From IMG/VR virus record IMGVR_UViG_3300020394_001828, positions 1-24,637 of that record: a stretch of DNA of 24,637 nt. One strand, 5' to 3'. How positions within the stretch are numbered: position 1 is the first letter of the stretch; every line of letters starts with the position of its first letter. The stretch comes from a virus. Shown one piece after another: positions 14,501 through 23,800 of the stretch. Under the pieces are notes generated by a model that saw only the letters and a list, made by a program, of their open reading frames with translations, searched no databases and was not told the DNA's origin. A program made the translations under genes and the position numbers.

Positions 14501-16969
14501 TAAAATTTTATATATTAAAGATAACCTATTTTTTCTTTCTGTAAAAGATATGTCATCTGTTGATTCTTTTGGATGAATCGTTCCAAAACAAGGATTTGAT
14601 ATAATATTATTAAAACTATTTATAATTTGAGATAAAAAAGAATCTATTGTTATTAATCTTGGTTTGGTAAAGTTTTTATTTGTAATAGAGTCTAATTCAT
14701 TATTTTTATTTAAACCATTATAAGATTTTTTTAGCAGGTCTTCTAAATCTTCTACGTTCATGATTAAAGAAGAAATAGATTTTCCAGACATAAGACCCGA
14801 TCTTTCGTTAGAATCATAAAAAATTAATTGAGTTTCATCATAGTCACCATTATTTGATATAAAGTTTTTTACAATATTTGTTATAACTTTACCTAAAGTT
14901 ATAAATTTAGTTTCATAATTATTCGAAGAATCATTTATACTTAACAATCTCTCGTTTTTTATAGTTCCTTTTTTTAAAAAAGCAAGTATATCCTTATCAA
15001 AAAATTGATCTACAATATCTTTGTTTCCTAAAATATTGTTTATAAAATTATTATAATACAGATCTTCTAAATTATCTTGATCAACTAGTTCTTCCAGAAG
15101 ATTTTTATAGTTTGTTATTTCATTCACAATATTAGATAATTTTTGTAAAAATTCTTTTCCAGACCTATTTATTTCTTTTAATTCAACAGAAAAACTTTCA
15201 GTATTTTCTACACTTATACTTAAATTACTAAAAAAAGTGTTTAATAAAATCAAATTATCAAGATTTACAAAAGAATTGTTTAGATAAAATCTATTATTCT
15301 GGAGATCAAATTTTATCTTAGATATTAAGTTAAAATATTTATAAATTTCTTCTATTACTATATTTTGATATTGATTTAATCTTACAGTTTTATCAAAATA
15401 ATTTTCTTCAATCCTGTCGAGTCCTTTAATAAAAAATTTCTCAAAAGATCTATTTTCATTATTAAGCATAATAATGTTTTTATTTTCTCCCCCTTCAGGA
15501 ATTCTATACTCTTCTAAACTAATATTATAATCGTCAATTAATTCATTTATTTCTTTTATTTTAACTTTAACTGCATTAAAAGTAAGTCTGTTTTTTATGT
15601 TTTTATTTAAACTTTTTTCTTTAAAAGAAATTGCACCTTTCGTAGCTAAACTTAGTTCTATTTTTACAGAAGAGTCATTTTGAACTGTGAATGAAGAGTT
15701 TGTTATAGAATACTTTTCTTTTATTTTAGAGGAACCGATAAAGGCGCCAATAGGGTTGTAAATTTTGCCTGTTATTTTGTCATCAATTTGATCTAGATGA
15801 GACCATCCATATTCAATATCAATATCTGTTCCGTATTCACCAAATAATTCTGGTTTAATAAAAGCTGAAATGTCTGCTAGTCTAGATTTATCGTGTAATA
15901 TTAAACTTAGTTTTCCTGTTTTAAAATTAAGTAATCCTTTTGTCGGAGATATGTCGATATTTAAAGACTCTATAGACATAAAGGGTCGAGTTGCATCGTT
16001 TACTGGAGTTATCCTGTTGTTTTTAACAGTTCCTTCTTGACCTACGCTTTCATTTAAGTTAGTATAAGTTTGTGGCGTAGTAAATATAGACATGTTAGTT
16101 TTTGAAAGAGTTATATTTCTACCTTCAGGATTAATATTAGTATTAGGTGAATTTTTTTTATAAGTTTTTTCAAAATTATTTTTATCTTTTCCAAAAATAA
16201 ATTGTGTATATGTGCCACTTTTAATTACTCTATTTTGTCTAGATATATACGTTGGTAAAGAAAACTCTACGTTCATATAAGGAATTGCTTTGCTTAACTC
16301 TTGAGTATTTAATAAATTAAAAAAAGCAGAAGTTTCTATATTTTGTCTTGTAATTGGCGAACATATATAATTTTTCATTAAAAAAACGCTAAAGTTAGGG
16401 TTAGCTTTAGACGGGTTTTTTAAATTTTTATTAAGTTTTTCTTTTTTCTTATAATTATAGTCTACATTTATGATAGCTTTTACATTTTCTTCTTTTTCTC
16501 TAAAAATATTTTTTAAAAGCCCAACTCTTTCTTCTTTTATTGAATCATATTCTGCTTCTTTTAAATAAGAATCATCAAAAGAATAATCTTCTTGATTTAA
16601 TTTTTGTGACCTAATTCCAAATATATTTTTTCTTACATGTTCAAAACTAGGACCGTAATCTTTTTGTATTAAAATAAAAGAATCGTTTATATATTCTAGT
16701 ATTTTTTCATAAATAGCACGATTGTTTTTTTTTAGAAAAGCTAACCTTCTATTTATGTTTTCCATTATTTCGTATGTAGTTAAATTTTTTGTTGTTATGC
16801 TCTTTAATAATCTTATAATTTCTTTTGATTCTTTCAAAGTAAGAACATCAGCATTTTTTTCTTGATATACTTTTTCTAAAATACCTTCAAAATCTTTAAT
16901 ACTTAAATAATTTTGTAATCCTGTTTTTTTTATAATGTCATAAGAAATATCTTTAGTGTTTAAACTCAT
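11588..16969 (-). CDS. Baseplate hub protein with C-terminal M15-type peptidase, 1793 aa
   Basis: A very large central baseplate component with its own cell-wall-cutting domain. Residues 190-450 look like the gp27/VgrG-type hub (NIDISPTKGLLNFKTG, DIDIEYGWSHLD, NPIGAFIG). A second hub-like piece is at 990-1065 (PAQATIETIGCPW, FGTGTTVDNLYTVTGISHSI, LAYGDAYGSF). Residues 1070-1560 are Asn/Lys/Glu-rich with no recognised domain. The C-terminal 227 residues hold an M15 (VanY/D-Ala-D-Ala carboxypeptidase-like) pattern, with likely zinc ligands His1621 and Asp1628 (KRHDDGYAADI) and His1739 (AIHIDIA). It probably cuts peptidoglycan during DNA injection. I chose ATG at 16969, which forms an ATGA overlap with the preceding stop and has AAAGGA upstream; an in-frame start at 17053 would overlap the preceding gene by 88 bases. 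Confidence 0.85.
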   Translation of the reverse strand: MSLNTKDISYDIIKKTGLQNYLSIKDFEGILEKVYQEKNADVLTLKESKEIIRLLKSITTKNLTTYEIMENINRRLAFLKKNNRAIYEKILEYINDSFILIQKDYGPSFEHVRKNIFGIRSQKLNQEDYSFDDSYLKEAEYDSIKEERVGLLKNIFREKEENVKAIINVDYNYKKKEKLNKNLKNPSKANPNFSVFLMKNYICSPITRQNIETSAFFNLLNTQELSKAIPYMNVEFSLPTYISRQNRVIKSGTYTQFIFGKDKNNFEKTYKKNSPNTNINPEGRNITLSKTNMSIFTTPQTYTNLNESVGQEGTVKNNRITPVNDATRPFMSIESLNIDISPTKGLLNFKTGKLSLILHDKSRLADISAFIKPELFGEYGTDIDIEYGWSHLDQIDDKITGKIYNPIGAFIGSSKIKEKYSITNSSFTVQNDSSVKIELSLATKGAISFKEKSLNKNIKNRLTFNAVKVKIKEINELIDDYNISLEEYRIPEGGENKNIIMLNNENRSFEKFFIKGLDRIEENYFDKTVRLNQYQNIVIEEIYKYFNLISKIKFDLQNNRFYLNNSFVNLDNLILLNTFFSNLSISVENTESFSVELKEINRSGKEFLQKLSNIVNEITNYKNLLEELVDQDNLEDLYYNNFINNILGNKDIVDQFFDKDILAFLKKGTIKNERLLSINDSSNNYETKFITLGKVITNIVKNFISNNGDYDETQLIFYDSNERSGLMSGKSISSLIMNVEDLEDLLKKSYNGLNKNNELDSITNKNFTKPRLITIDSFLSQIINSFNNIISNPCFGTIHPKESTDDISFTERKNRLSLIYKILLDIEEETPNFKQCFPTIHFENLKSKKGKDILKIHVYDKNNNPFYSINKILNDYYVKDFKKAANIVRNSNLKNNYRSNIQLEKDILKDLVEKKSLKKLGKKYIPGDKFELNSIKESYKKYLPTAVFGSSNSVLLNANISSINEGKLSTLFIVNNERNEIGKENNKIDLKIPLRVLPAQATIETIGCPWINFNQGIFLEFGTGTTVDNLYTVTGISHSITKESFRTNVKLAYGDAYGSFEFNSEMINNVHKKNKSYKERINKNRNVKKTIKKRKKINKLERVINQTEKDFEFTNNMIKPGIRKPMLFDISKNMFTKKFILSEVESEDFSNNEIFNISLNKIMLSENHFRSNIIANDLKFSKFKKAIKNLKTNIGIFSLNIKDEISNTNISIIKNNNTVVENISLYKPKYNYLLNLREKDSIDFTTSNNENNIKLYNTSFFSNLNSKIKNNIYFEYLNVLSNINVAKVENDDITLEDIKKELIYIEVKKENNGKVINYSLNKDNSSELIVTQKNKFNIKSKYDESPKVSSLSEEIFLYKNLSFSHIINSDIVYAGFLNFKENFESLNDTFDNQIDQEKNKEIIKKLNDLNKRLVFLCKKDISFLSFKNHVTEDLYAFDKIEFKDGEYNVFYDDQNYMYQYIKEIFDDYEFLEESKINKIKQTEILELDGSPLPEEDYYFGYQNEKEYEFVYSLLKEELKEFKETFSEISDKDNNNKKEDNRFYKFNPINLTSQGNLTSTGSVIYKNQDAIRKSGIQPALFNKLKDYAEKFNLIVSIVSGGQPRNTVTVKGITYSRTGSKRHDDGYAADIRLYTKDNHVTSRKFFPLESICKINHKSNKEKGYLKTLKKYPQLSSNLRGDVKNIEARYRNILKKAFKDVSKKGLTYTDSETLPLLKFVHKALSEGLSIGIGSNYQNYAIHIDIAKDSPQYKKSPSAIWSYGASKKPVEPWLHYLYENKDKSFDSLKIEKYVEEE

Positions 16970-17250
16970 AGTAAAGAATCCTTTAATTCCTCTATTTGAC
17001 TTAAATCTGTAGGGATACGTATTACAGTACCACCTGTAACTTGTAGCCACCACCCGATACCACTAGCAGCTGCTATTATCCACCAATTTAAACCATCATT
17101 GTATTCTTCAAAAGAATAATGATCTAATCTTTTTCCATCTTCTACAACCACTTCTTTATAATTTATGATTCCAGATTCTACAGCTTTAAAAATGTCTGAA
17201 GAAATATTGTACTCTTCTCCATTTTTATTAATAAATCTACTAATAGGCAT
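16966..17250 (-). CDS. T4 gp53-like baseplate wedge protein with LysM-like domain, 94 aa
   Basis: A small baseplate wedge subunit. The signature at 41-81 matches the gp53/LysM-like pattern of myovirus baseplates: RLDHYSFEEYNDGLNWWIIA, then ASGIGWWLQV and GTVIRIPTD. The paired Trp residues (56-57 and 67-68) and GTVIRIP end are typical of the family's xxWWxIAxxN...PGTxLRIP. T4 gp53 is 196 aa, so this is a compact version. AAAGGA precedes the ATG by seven bases. The stop overlaps the hub start as ATGA, so the two are probably translationally coupled. The hydrophobic WWIIAAASGIGWW stretch is the LysM core and should not be taken as a membrane segment. Confidence 0.82.
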   Translation of the reverse strand: MPISRFINKNGEEYNISSDIFKAVESGIINYKEVVVEDGKRLDHYSFEEYNDGLNWWIIAAASGIGWWLQVTGGTVIRIPTDLSQIEELKDSLL

Positions 17251-17281
17251 AAAATATCCTTTATAAATAAAATTTTATTTA

Positions 17282-20200
17282 CTAATATATATTTGATCTT
17301 ACACTTCCATCATAGTCTAAACCTGGTTTAATATCATGTATAGGTGAAAATTGAATCATAATTTTTGCGCCCATGGGTTTTTTAATATCAATATCCCAGT
17401 TAAATTCTTGGTATGATATATCTAAATTAGTAATAAAACCTGCTAAACCTTCACCGCTATTGGTGTCAAGAGATTTTTTAAAAGGAGAATTATTATAGTA
17501 GTTATAAACAGGAAATGCGTTTTTTGTAATCTTTTTAATTCTTCTTTTATTACTTTTTACTTCTTTTTTTAATTCTTTTGTAATGTTTTCGTTTTCTTTA
17601 GCTTTCTTTTTAATTTCTTTATCTAAACTTTTATTTAAAATATTAATCATTTGTATCAAACTATTATTTTCTTCCTTTAAGATATTTATATTTTTATTTA
17701 ATTTTTCTTCTTTAGCATCTGTTTCTTTATACAAGTTAGAAGTTTTATTTTCTGCAATACTTGATAATCTATTTCCTATTTCATCTAATAAAGAAATATT
17801 TTTACCTAATGATTTTTGTAATTCGTCCTCAGTTTCTTTATACTGATTCAGTATTTTATCTATTTCTTCTATTTTATTTAAATATTTGTTTTCTATATTT
17901 GAAAATTCTTTAGTTAAATTAACTTGTTCTTTTAAAAGATCATCTGCTGCAGTGCCTTTTTTACTTATTAAGTTTTCATAAGATTTTACCAAATTATTAA
18001 AAAATAAATCTGAAAAGCTTGTTTCGTTAGTGTAAATTTGTTTCTGTATGAGTCTATCTAAAAAAATATTTAAATTTTTGATTTCTTCTGTATTTTTGTC
18101 TCTAGCTTCTATTGATTTTTCTTGTAAAAGATTTGCTGTAGATAAAAAATCTAATTCAAGTTTCATATATTCTTCAGTTAGCTTAAATTTTAAATTTTCT
18201 AATTTTTTGATTGCTTTTACAACATCTACTATTTGACTTTGATTTTGATTTATTTGATTTGAAATTTTTATAGTCAAACTATCGTTTGATTCAAGGCTAT
18301 CTAATATTGTTTCAAATATTTTTTCTCTTTCTTTTTTATTTCTTTCTATTGCTTCCTGTAAAAAATTTATATTTTTTCTATTTGTATTTAATTTTCTTTG
18401 TTTTTCTGCAAATTGCCCAGAAGTTCCAAATTCTATAGCCAGCTCGGTAATTTCTTCTTGTAAAGTTGTTAAATTACGCTTTATTATATCTGGAATACTT
18501 CTATTTCTAATAATTAATCTTTCTTTTTCAGCTAATAAGTTTTTAATTTTATTAAAATTACTTATACCATGATGTTTAATCAAAGTTTTTTCATTAAAGT
18601 TTGATTTTATAATATTTCCTACTTTAATTCTTATCATCGGAGAGTTTGTAGGTATATCTGTAAACGGGTATTTTAATGGTTCTTTTGATTCCATATCGTT
18701 TAACGTAGTATTAAACTTACCTTTATTTTTTAGCATATCAGAGTATTGAGGATAAACCATACATACTAATCTGTTAATGTCTTTCCACATAACAGGAGTA
18801 TCGCTAGGATTTGTTGAAATTATAAAAAATGTAAATGAAATACTTCTAGTAGTATCAACGTAATGCTTAACTTTATCGATCCTACCATATCCTGTTGACT
18901 CTGTATAATTAGGCGTATAAGAATCTGAGGTTGATTCTAAAAATGCTCTAAAATTTAATATTTCATTTGTTCTTAAATCGTGAAAATAAAAAGGCATGTA
19001 TGAAATTGATAATTTATTTTCTACTTTTCTAACTAGTTCTGTCGGTATTCTATTTTTATTTAAATTAGATAATTGTTTAATTTCTTCATTATAATAATTT
19101 TCTTTTAATCGATTTTTATGTGAATTTAAGTTTTTTAAATTTTCTTCTATAAATCGTTCGTATTTATTTGCTGTGTAGCTTTCTATATTAAATTTATTAC
19201 CGCTATACATATATTTAGAATCATGTCTAAGTGGTATAGAAGTATTAATTTCTCTATTTAACATATTTTTTCTATAATTAAAAGATTTATAAATTTTTCT
19301 TTTAATTTTGCAGCCTACATGGATTCTTTCGATTAAAAATTTATAATAATATTGGCTATGTTCATAGAAAAAATTATCAACTAATCTAGTATTAGGATTG
19401 TTAGTAGAACTTTCTTTTTCTTTTATAGTCTTTCTATAAAAATTTCTTTGTTTTATAAATTTTCTTATTAACAAGAAAAATCTTTGTTCTCCTATGTTAA
19501 AAAGTTTACCAAAAGATTGAAGTAAAATTTCTAAAGCAGCGTTAAAAAATTGTAAATAAAAACCGCTTACTTGTTCGCTGTTATATAAAAGTTCAAATGG
19601 TTCAAAAGACCCACTATTTTTTTTCAAAACTTGCCCATAAAAGCCTTCGCTATTTATTATTTCTTCTTTTGTGTATTTTTCTTTATATTCAAATGGAAGA
19701 TTATTATCTTGATTATGAATAAACTTATCTGCATTTAAAAATTCATGAAATCCAGAAAGAAAATCAATACATCTTAAAAAATATCTATCAGTTCGATCTT
19801 TAATTATTATTTTTCCAACGCCATCCGAACCATTATCATATAATATATAATTTTCATTATAATAGTTTTCTTTTCTATTAAAAGTATAATTTAAAACCCT
19901 CGTAAAATAGTAATAAACTTTATTTTTATCTAAATTTTTTATACTTTTAGAAAGTCCAAGTGTTTTAAAATCAGCTTCTGTTACTTCTTCCATTAAAATG
20001 ATAGATATAAAACTACCAATAAGAAATTCAATAGCAAAAAGATACTGGCTAAGGTCTAGAAAACCAGTTTCTAAATTTACTCCTAAAAAATTTGTAAAAT
20101 CTAATCCTGCTAATATTTCAAGATTTCCTGCATAATAATCTGAATAAGGTGAATTAAAATTGGTTTCATATTCTAAATCTTTATCGGCACCAAAAGAGCT

Positions 20201-20542
20201 ATTTAATAAAAAAGAATCTTTTCTAGGAAAATTTCCACTGCCTTCAGGAAAATTTTCATCTTTTATAAAAACATCTTTTCCCGTAGTATATTTTTTACTA
20301 AATTCATTAGAGGTATTACCTATTATACTTGTAGTTAATCCTACCTCTGCACCAAATGTCGAGCTTTTGGCAAAGTTAAAATCAGGTCCTTTATCTTGAA
20401 AAACATTTTTACCAAGAGTATAACCATTTTTTTCAGCTGTAAGGTCAGATCTATCTACATTCTTTTTTATAGTATTGTTTGACGTATCTTTTTCTAAAGA
20501 ACTAACAGTTCCATCAATATTTAAAATATATTTCTTTGACAT
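17282..20542 (-). CDS. Tail-tube initiator/baseplate protein with large coiled-coil insertion, 1086 aa
   Basis: The recognisable part is a baseplate domain of the gp48/gp54 tube-initiator type seen in large myoviruses. It has FRAFLESTSDSYTPNY (531-546), YGRIDKVKHYVDTTRSISF (552-570), WKDINRLVCMVYPQYSD (586-602) and SPMIRIKVGNII (634-645). Its end, FITNLDISYQEFNWDI (1036-1051) to MIQFSPIHDI (1062-1071), comes only after about 355 residues. The stretch between (~650-1005) is charged, heptad-rich helix, probably coiled coil. Residues 1-510 are not recognised; 166-184 are strongly hydrophobic. T4 gp48 and gp54 are 364 and 320 aa, so this is about three times larger. The gene starts 2 bases after the 82-aa gene's stop, with AAAGG upstream. 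Confidence 0.72.
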   Translation of the reverse strand: MSKKYILNIDGTVSSLEKDTSNNTIKKNVDRSDLTAEKNGYTLGKNVFQDKGPDFNFAKSSTFGAEVGLTTSIIGNTSNEFSKKYTTGKDVFIKDENFPEGSGNFPRKDSFLLNSSFGADKDLEYETNFNSPYSDYYAGNLEILAGLDFTNFLGVNLETGFLDLSQYLFAIEFLIGSFISIILMEEVTEADFKTLGLSKSIKNLDKNKVYYYFTRVLNYTFNRKENYYNENYILYDNGSDGVGKIIIKDRTDRYFLRCIDFLSGFHEFLNADKFIHNQDNNLPFEYKEKYTKEEIINSEGFYGQVLKKNSGSFEPFELLYNSEQVSGFYLQFFNAALEILLQSFGKLFNIGEQRFFLLIRKFIKQRNFYRKTIKEKESSTNNPNTRLVDNFFYEHSQYYYKFLIERIHVGCKIKRKIYKSFNYRKNMLNREINTSIPLRHDSKYMYSGNKFNIESYTANKYERFIEENLKNLNSHKNRLKENYYNEEIKQLSNLNKNRIPTELVRKVENKLSISYMPFYFHDLRTNEILNFRAFLESTSDSYTPNYTESTGYGRIDKVKHYVDTTRSISFTFFIISTNPSDTPVMWKDINRLVCMVYPQYSDMLKNKGKFNTTLNDMESKEPLKYPFTDIPTNSPMIRIKVGNIIKSNFNEKTLIKHHGISNFNKIKNLLAEKERLIIRNRSIPDIIKRNLTTLQEEITELAIEFGTSGQFAEKQRKLNTNRKNINFLQEAIERNKKEREKIFETILDSLESNDSLTIKISNQINQNQSQIVDVVKAIKKLENLKFKLTEEYMKLELDFLSTANLLQEKSIEARDKNTEEIKNLNIFLDRLIQKQIYTNETSFSDLFFNNLVKSYENLISKKGTAADDLLKEQVNLTKEFSNIENKYLNKIEEIDKILNQYKETEDELQKSLGKNISLLDEIGNRLSSIAENKTSNLYKETDAKEEKLNKNINILKEENNSLIQMINILNKSLDKEIKKKAKENENITKELKKEVKSNKRRIKKITKNAFPVYNYYNNSPFKKSLDTNSGEGLAGFITNLDISYQEFNWDIDIKKPMGAKIMIQFSPIHDIKPGLDYDGSVRSNIY

Positions 20543-20544
20543 GT

Positions 20545-20793
20545 CTAACCTTTAACACCTTTGTTGTTTTTTATAAACTCATCAATCGAATTTTTAGGCT
20601 TAACCTTAGGCTTTTTTGATTCTAACATTATATTAATCTCAGATTCGACTTTTTTCTCTGTATTTTGTTTTATAGTATCAAATACTTTTTTAAAATCTAG
20701 GTTTGTTTTATTGCTTACGTCTAAGGCTAATTTTTCTAAAATTTTACTTTTTTCTAAAAAATCTAAAACTGTTTCTTTTAACTTTTCATTCAT
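20545..20793 (-). CDS. Small helical tail-module protein, 82 aa, unknown
   Basis: I do not recognise it. It is charged and appears almost wholly helical (residues 1-55), with a Lys/Pro-rich turn KKPKVKPK (60-67) and a C-terminal IDEFIKNNKG. There is no hydrophobic segment or Cys. AAAGG lies upstream of the ATG, 16 bp after the tape measure stop. Its TAG stop is two bases from the next ATG. Small helical proteins between tape measure and baseplate genes are often assembly factors; here that is only inferred from position. Confidence 0.75.
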   Translation of the reverse strand: MNEKLKETVLDFLEKSKILEKLALDVSNKTNLDFKKVFDTIKQNTEKKVESEINIMLESKKPKVKPKNSIDEFIKNNKGVKG

Positions 20794-20809
20794 TTAATTA
20801 AACCTTTTA

Positions 20810-23800
20810 TTATGTACCAAAATTACCTACAACAGGCGTTAAGTCTGTTGGTGCACCAGACCTATCTCTTATTACTGAAGAATCTAGATATCTTCCTCTT
20901 GCAGGATTAGTTACTTCATTAAACATTATTTGGCCTACTTTTTGATTATCTAATATAACATTTGCTGGGCTAATATTAACTGCAAATTGTTGATTATCAG
21001 AAGTTCTATTAATATCGCTTCTTTGTTGTTGTAATTTTAAATTTTCTTCTACAACAGCTGTCTGTTTTTTTAACATTTCGTTGTTATTAACTGCAGCTTC
21101 TTCTGATGAATCAAACCAAGATCTTCCCCAATCTATTAAATCGCCTCCCCAACCTATAATTGTATCAGAAGCTGCATATACTACACCAGCAGCTGCAGTT
21201 ATTAGCGCTAAAGTACCTAAAAATGGGGCTGAAAAGACAGTTGCTAAAAGTGTACCTAAAGTTGCAAGAATACCACCAGTTCCTGTTAATGCTGAAATAA
21301 CCATTGGTGCCAAGAATTTGTAAGCTAAAGCTCCAAATGCTACTGCTCCAAGGCCTGAGCTTATTACTTCTGGTGCAGTGTTTTCTTTTTGAGTAAAGCC
21401 ACCTGGGGCGTTAATATTCAAACTTTTTTCGTAGTTAATTAGTTCTATAGTTTTAGCTATTTCTTCAGAAGATAAAGATCTTTCTTTTTTTATCGCTGCT
21501 AGTAAGATGTTTTTTTGCTCAAGGTTATCATTATTTGTAGTTTCTAAACTTTCTAATATTCTTTCTAGTTTTCCTAAAGATTTTAAGCCTACAACTTCTT
21601 GATTTTTGTAAGCGTTTTTAAATATTTTTTGATATTGTGCTTGTTTTAATTCATCTAAACCTTTTGTGTCTCTACCTTCATAAAAACTAGCTCTTTGTTT
21701 TAATGCATCTGCGCCAGGTAAAAAGTTTCTTAAAACAAAAGAACTTTGAATAAAATCATTTAAACCAACTGCTAAAGCTGTAACAAAAATGTCTGCGACA
21801 GTGGTTACAATTTCTGTTAATCCATCATATAAGAAATCAAAAGCTTTGTCTACAACACCACCTTTTTTTATTAACTTATTAATTACATTACCGAAATTGC
21901 TAGCAATAGTATCTAAATCAGGTTGAGTCATCCCTAAGAATTTAGCAAACGGTGATTCTCCAACGTTTATACTTTTATTATTACCATTAAATATATCAAG
22001 TAGAGTAGATATTATTTCTAAACCAGCAGTACCTGCTAACTTTATAACATTCCCTATTTCTTTACCAATCCTACTAAATGCTGAAAGCGGGCCTTTTGAA
22101 AAAGAATTTTCTGATATTGTGAGTTCATCATTTAAAAACGATCTCATCATTAAAGTTTTTTGTTCTAATGTACTAATTGAATTATCATAAGAAATACCTA
22201 TTAATTCTTGAGTAATACTTAAACCTTTTAGTAAAATAGGCTTCATGTTTGCAAAACTAAAGTCATCTTTAAATTTTTGTAATAACCTTGTAAAAGGTGA
22301 TAATATTCCTTCAATTTGTCCTTGAACTTCAGAACTTTTAGCAAGTCTAGTTATACCTAAATAAATTTCTTCAAAGTTTTTTGAAGTTTCTTCGTAAACT
22401 TTTCCAAGTTTAGTGCTGTAATTGATTATATTTTCTAAACCATCTCTAAAAATCTGGAAATAAGATTTATTTTCCATTATTTTTTGTAATTCTCTTATAG
22501 AAGAAGTTACTCCTTTGATTGCGCTTAATTGTTTTTCGTGTGGAGTAGTTTCTTTTAATTTTTCTTGTAACTTTTCATAAGACATTCCTGCATTTTGAAA
22601 GTTAAAAACAATATTCATAGCTTCAGCTGACATTCCTGTGTATTGTGCCAAAAGGTCTCTTTCATGTCTTCCCATTGTAGCAAAAGATTTACCTGTTGAC
22701 ATTAAAGAGTCTCTTAAATCCATTATAATTTTTGAGGGATCAGACTCTGTAATCATTTGATAAGCATCCATTGTGATACCAAATGCTTGAGAAAGATTAG
22801 CTGCCATTAAAGAAGCATCTTCAAAAGTGTTTAATTTACCAAATATTGCTTGAGCTTCTTTAGTTGCTATACCTAATTGATTCATTCTACCTGTTACATT
22901 TAAAAGTTCTTTATTAGATAAATTACCAAAATTAATAATGTCTTTTCTTAAAACCATAAATTCTCTAGACATTATTTTTGAGTCTAACTTAAATTCTTTT
23001 GCTAATTCATTTGTATTTTCTTTTAAATGAATTAACATATCTGCCAAACTTTCTCCTGATATAAAGGCTTCATTTGCAAAATAAGTGAAGTCTTCTGTTG
23101 ACAGACCTAAAGCTTTTTGTGCTTTTTCAAAAAACATCATGGTCTTAATATTTTTATTGATAATACCTCCAAAGTAATTAGCTAAAGGTCCTAAACTATT
23201 TATAGATTCTTGTGTTTTCTGGATAGCGGAAGTTAAACCTTCAGGGCCTGTGCCAAATGTTTTTACTAAATCACTTCCTACGTCTCTAAATTCTAGTAAT
23301 AAGTTATTTCCATCCTCAATCGGGTTTTTTAGTTTTGCAAAATTTTCACCAATAGAAGAAGTAGCGTCAAAAAAATCTTTTGTTTCTTCAACTGCATTTG
23401 CAATAGATTCTACTAATTCTTGTCTAAGTTTACTACCAATTTCTGAAGCATAATTTAACATTTTAAAAGGTATTTTTGATATTTTTTCAAAAGAATCAAA
23501 GGTAAATTTAAAAAACTTTTTACTTATATCAAATAAGCCACTTACTATTGAAAATACACCAGAAAAACTTGTTGAAACTATAGAAACTAATCCTGTTAAT
23601 TGAACTAAATCTTTTTGTCTTTGTAATGCTGCTATTTCTTGAGCATCTGAAGTTTCTGCTATTCTTCTTGTTATATCACGAGATTGAGAAATCATTCCTG
23701 CTATATCTCTATTCATATTAACAATAAGTTTAAATGATCCACTCATAAGCTTGTTTTTTCTAGAAACGTTTTCTAGCATATTAAAAACATCAGCTCCTAC

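Noticed and set aside
15330-15355. T4-type late promoter TATAAATA on the minus strand
   Set aside because: The one match noticed by eye lies inside the hub gene, far from any start; none was seen in the spacers before tail genes.
16970-17053. Longer start for the hub protein (ATG at 17053)
   Set aside because: It would overlap the gp53-like gene by 88 bases; the added 28 residues are just that gene's sequence in another frame, while ATG 16969 has an AAAGGA and an ATGA overlap.
17040-17110. Membrane segment in the 94-aa protein
   Set aside because: The WWIIAAASGIGWW stretch matches the core of gp53/LysM-like baseplate domains, so it is read as part of a soluble fold.
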